6,187 bases of DNA from contig CAJTVO010000157.1 of the NCBI GenBank assembly GCA_910579485.1, positions 231 to 6,417 on the forward strand, given 5' to 3'. The position numbers and the translations under genes were made by a program. The stretch is from an uncultured Oscillospiraceae bacterium. Lineage in GTDB: Bacteria > Bacillota > Clostridia > Oscillospirales > Oscillospiraceae. Positions 4,982-6,187 of the stretch are shown here, piece by piece (position 1 is the stretch's first letter; each line of letters starts with the position of its first letter). The notes under the pieces were generated by a model. The model was not told where the DNA came from, searched no databases, and saw only the letters and a list, made by a program, of their open reading frames with translations.

Positions 4982-6187
4982 CTGGAGCAATGTATGCCGC
5001 CATCGGCGGACTCAAAACTCACATGACCAACCTCAACGTCATTGGCAACAACATCGCCAATGTCAATACCGCGGGCTACAAGGCCCAGCGGATGATCTTC
5101 CAGGAATCCATCTACACCACCAGCCGGGCGGGCAGCAACGGCACCGCTGTCCGGGGCGGCAACACCCCCTCCCAGATCGGCTATGGTTCCCAGGTGGGCT
5201 CCATCGACCTGAACATGTCCCCGGGTACCTTCAACCCCACCGGCGTGGGTCTGGACTGTATGCTGGAGGGCGACGGGTTCTTCCTGGTGGGCAATAAGGA
5301 CCTGAAGTTCGACAGCGCGGAGGACTATACCAAGCTGAGCCTGACCCGCGTGGGCGACTTCAGCATTGATCCCCTGGGCTACGTCACGGACGGCAACAAG
5401 AATGTCGTCTACGGGTTCAAGATGGTGCAGAATCCGGATTATGATCCCAACGCAAAAGAGCAGTATAAAATAGATGAGAACGGCAACAAGATCAATATTC
5501 AGGATAAGCTGATCGTCAGCACGGAGCTGGTGCCCCTGCGGGTGCCTATTGCCGCCACAGCGCCTACGACGGGCAACGGTGGGCTTAACGCCGACGGGAG
5601 TACTAAGTGGCAGGCCGGCGATCCTGTGTATGACCTTCTAGGGCCGGCGGGAGCTGATTCGACCGCACGGAAAAACTATTCCCTGATGGATGCTAAGTAC
5701 GATGCAGACGGAAAACTGAAAGAACTGCCCAAAGGAGTAGGCGGCAAAATGCAGCCGGATGGTACAGTTGAGGATATGGCCAATGCTTACGACGGCCCCC
5801 TGCCCGACATGAGCGGTAAGCTGGTCACTCTGAACGGGCTCAGCATCAACTCCAACGGCGCGATCACCGGCGTAGCGGAAAACGGCGATACCGTGGTCAT
5901 CGGCTACGCCGCCATCGGCAAGGTCACCGCTCCCGACGGCGTGACCCACATCGGCGGCCCCTACTACAAGGCCATGGAGGGCGCTGGCGAGATGAACGTG
6001 GGTATCGCGGGCGGCCTGCTGGAGCAGGGCACCTATCTGAACAACCAGAGGGTCGCGGATGACGGCGCCCCCGGCATCAAGGACCTCCTGGCCCAGAACA
6101 AGAGCAACGAGATCCGCAACGGCGGCCTGGAGTCCTCCACCGCGGACGTGGCTACCGAGTTCGCCAACATGATCGTGACCCAGCGCG
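4978..6187 (+). CDS. flgE: Flagellar hook protein FlgE (5' part; 3' end outside the window)
   Basis: FlgE subunits polymerise outside the cell into the curved hook joining rod and filament. The frame is open from ATG 4978 to the window edge, giving 403 residues; probably 25-35 are missing. Visible are the N-terminal axial motif (MYAAIGGLKTH, then NVIGNNIANVNTAGYK at residues 20-35), the FlgE-type NMSPGTFNPTG followed by LEGDGFFLVG (near 80-105), LTRVGDFSIDPLGYV (about 122-136), the hook-family LSINSNGAITG (about 289-299), and the C-terminal GGLESSTADVATEFANMIVTQR (about 382-403), cut just before the final coiled coil. FlgG and FlgF share the ends, but the length, the position after flgD and the TIGR02530-type gene, and the large middle domain favour FlgE. 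Residues about 155-271 have a more AT-rich codon choice than the flanks. Only one cysteine is visible, at residue 94 (LDCMLEGDGFF). Confidence 0.93.
   Translation, partial: MTGAMYAAIGGLKTHMTNLNVIGNNIANVNTAGYKAQRMIFQESIYTTSRAGSNGTAVRGGNTPSQIGYGSQVGSIDLNMSPGTFNPTGVGLDCMLEGDGFFLVGNKDLKFDSAEDYTKLSLTRVGDFSIDPLGYVTDGNKNVVYGFKMVQNPDYDPNAKEQYKIDENGNKINIQDKLIVSTELVPLRVPIAATAPTTGNGGLNADGSTKWQAGDPVYDLLGPAGADSTARKNYSLMDAKYDADGKLKELPKGVGGKMQPDGTVEDMANAYDGPLPDMSGKLVTLNGLSINSNGAITGVAENGDTVVIGYAAIGKVTAPDGVTHIGGPYYKAMEGAGEMNVGIAGGLLEQGTYLNNQRVADDGAPGIKDLLAQNKSNEIRNGGLESSTADVATEFANMIVTQR

Overview
The window is a run of seven co-directional genes (+ strand) from the hook/basal-body section of a bacterial flagellar operon: fliI (3' part), fliJ, an unrecognised gene, fliK, flgD, a 'flagellar operon protein' of the TIGR02530/PF12611 type, and flgE (5' part). 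The gene order matches the fla/che operon of Firmicutes. The strong AGGAGG-type ribosome sites, the TIGR02530-type gene between flgD and flgE, and the high GC content with C/G-ending codons suggest a motile, GC-rich member of the Clostridia, perhaps Oscillospiraceae/Ruminococcaceae-like. That placement is inferred; no marker gene in the window settles it.

Layout. 1-863: C-terminal two thirds of FliI, the export ATPase. 864-958: a gap with one small GC-rich hairpin. 959-1411: FliJ, the ATPase stalk. 1412-1595: the longest non-coding stretch (184 bases), holding two overlapping small hairpins and two near-perfect Shine-Dalgarno sequences with no obvious start codon. 1596-2573: an uncharacterised, mostly helical 325-residue protein at the place where ylxF usually lies between fliJ and fliK. 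2594-3748: FliK, the hook-length control protein. 3763-4452: FlgD, the hook cap, with an unusual Glu/Gly/Pro tail. 4486-4887: the TIGR02530-type protein. 4888-4977: a gap with a hairpin. 4978 to the end: FlgE, the hook protein, missing roughly its last 25-35 residues.

How the genes work together. FliI and FliJ power and gate the flagellar type III export apparatus. FlgD is exported and caps the growing hook, FlgE polymerises under it, and FliK measures hook length and switches export from hook to filament substrates. The unknown gene lies in the middle of this hook-assembly group, so a role in export or hook completion is the natural guess, but nothing in its sequence proves it.

No tRNA, rRNA, mobile element, CRISPR array, convincing promoter or intrinsic terminator is visible. 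The most interesting items are the unknown gene at 1596-2573, its leader with orphan ribosome-site sequences, the FlgD tail, and the compositionally distinct middle of flgE.
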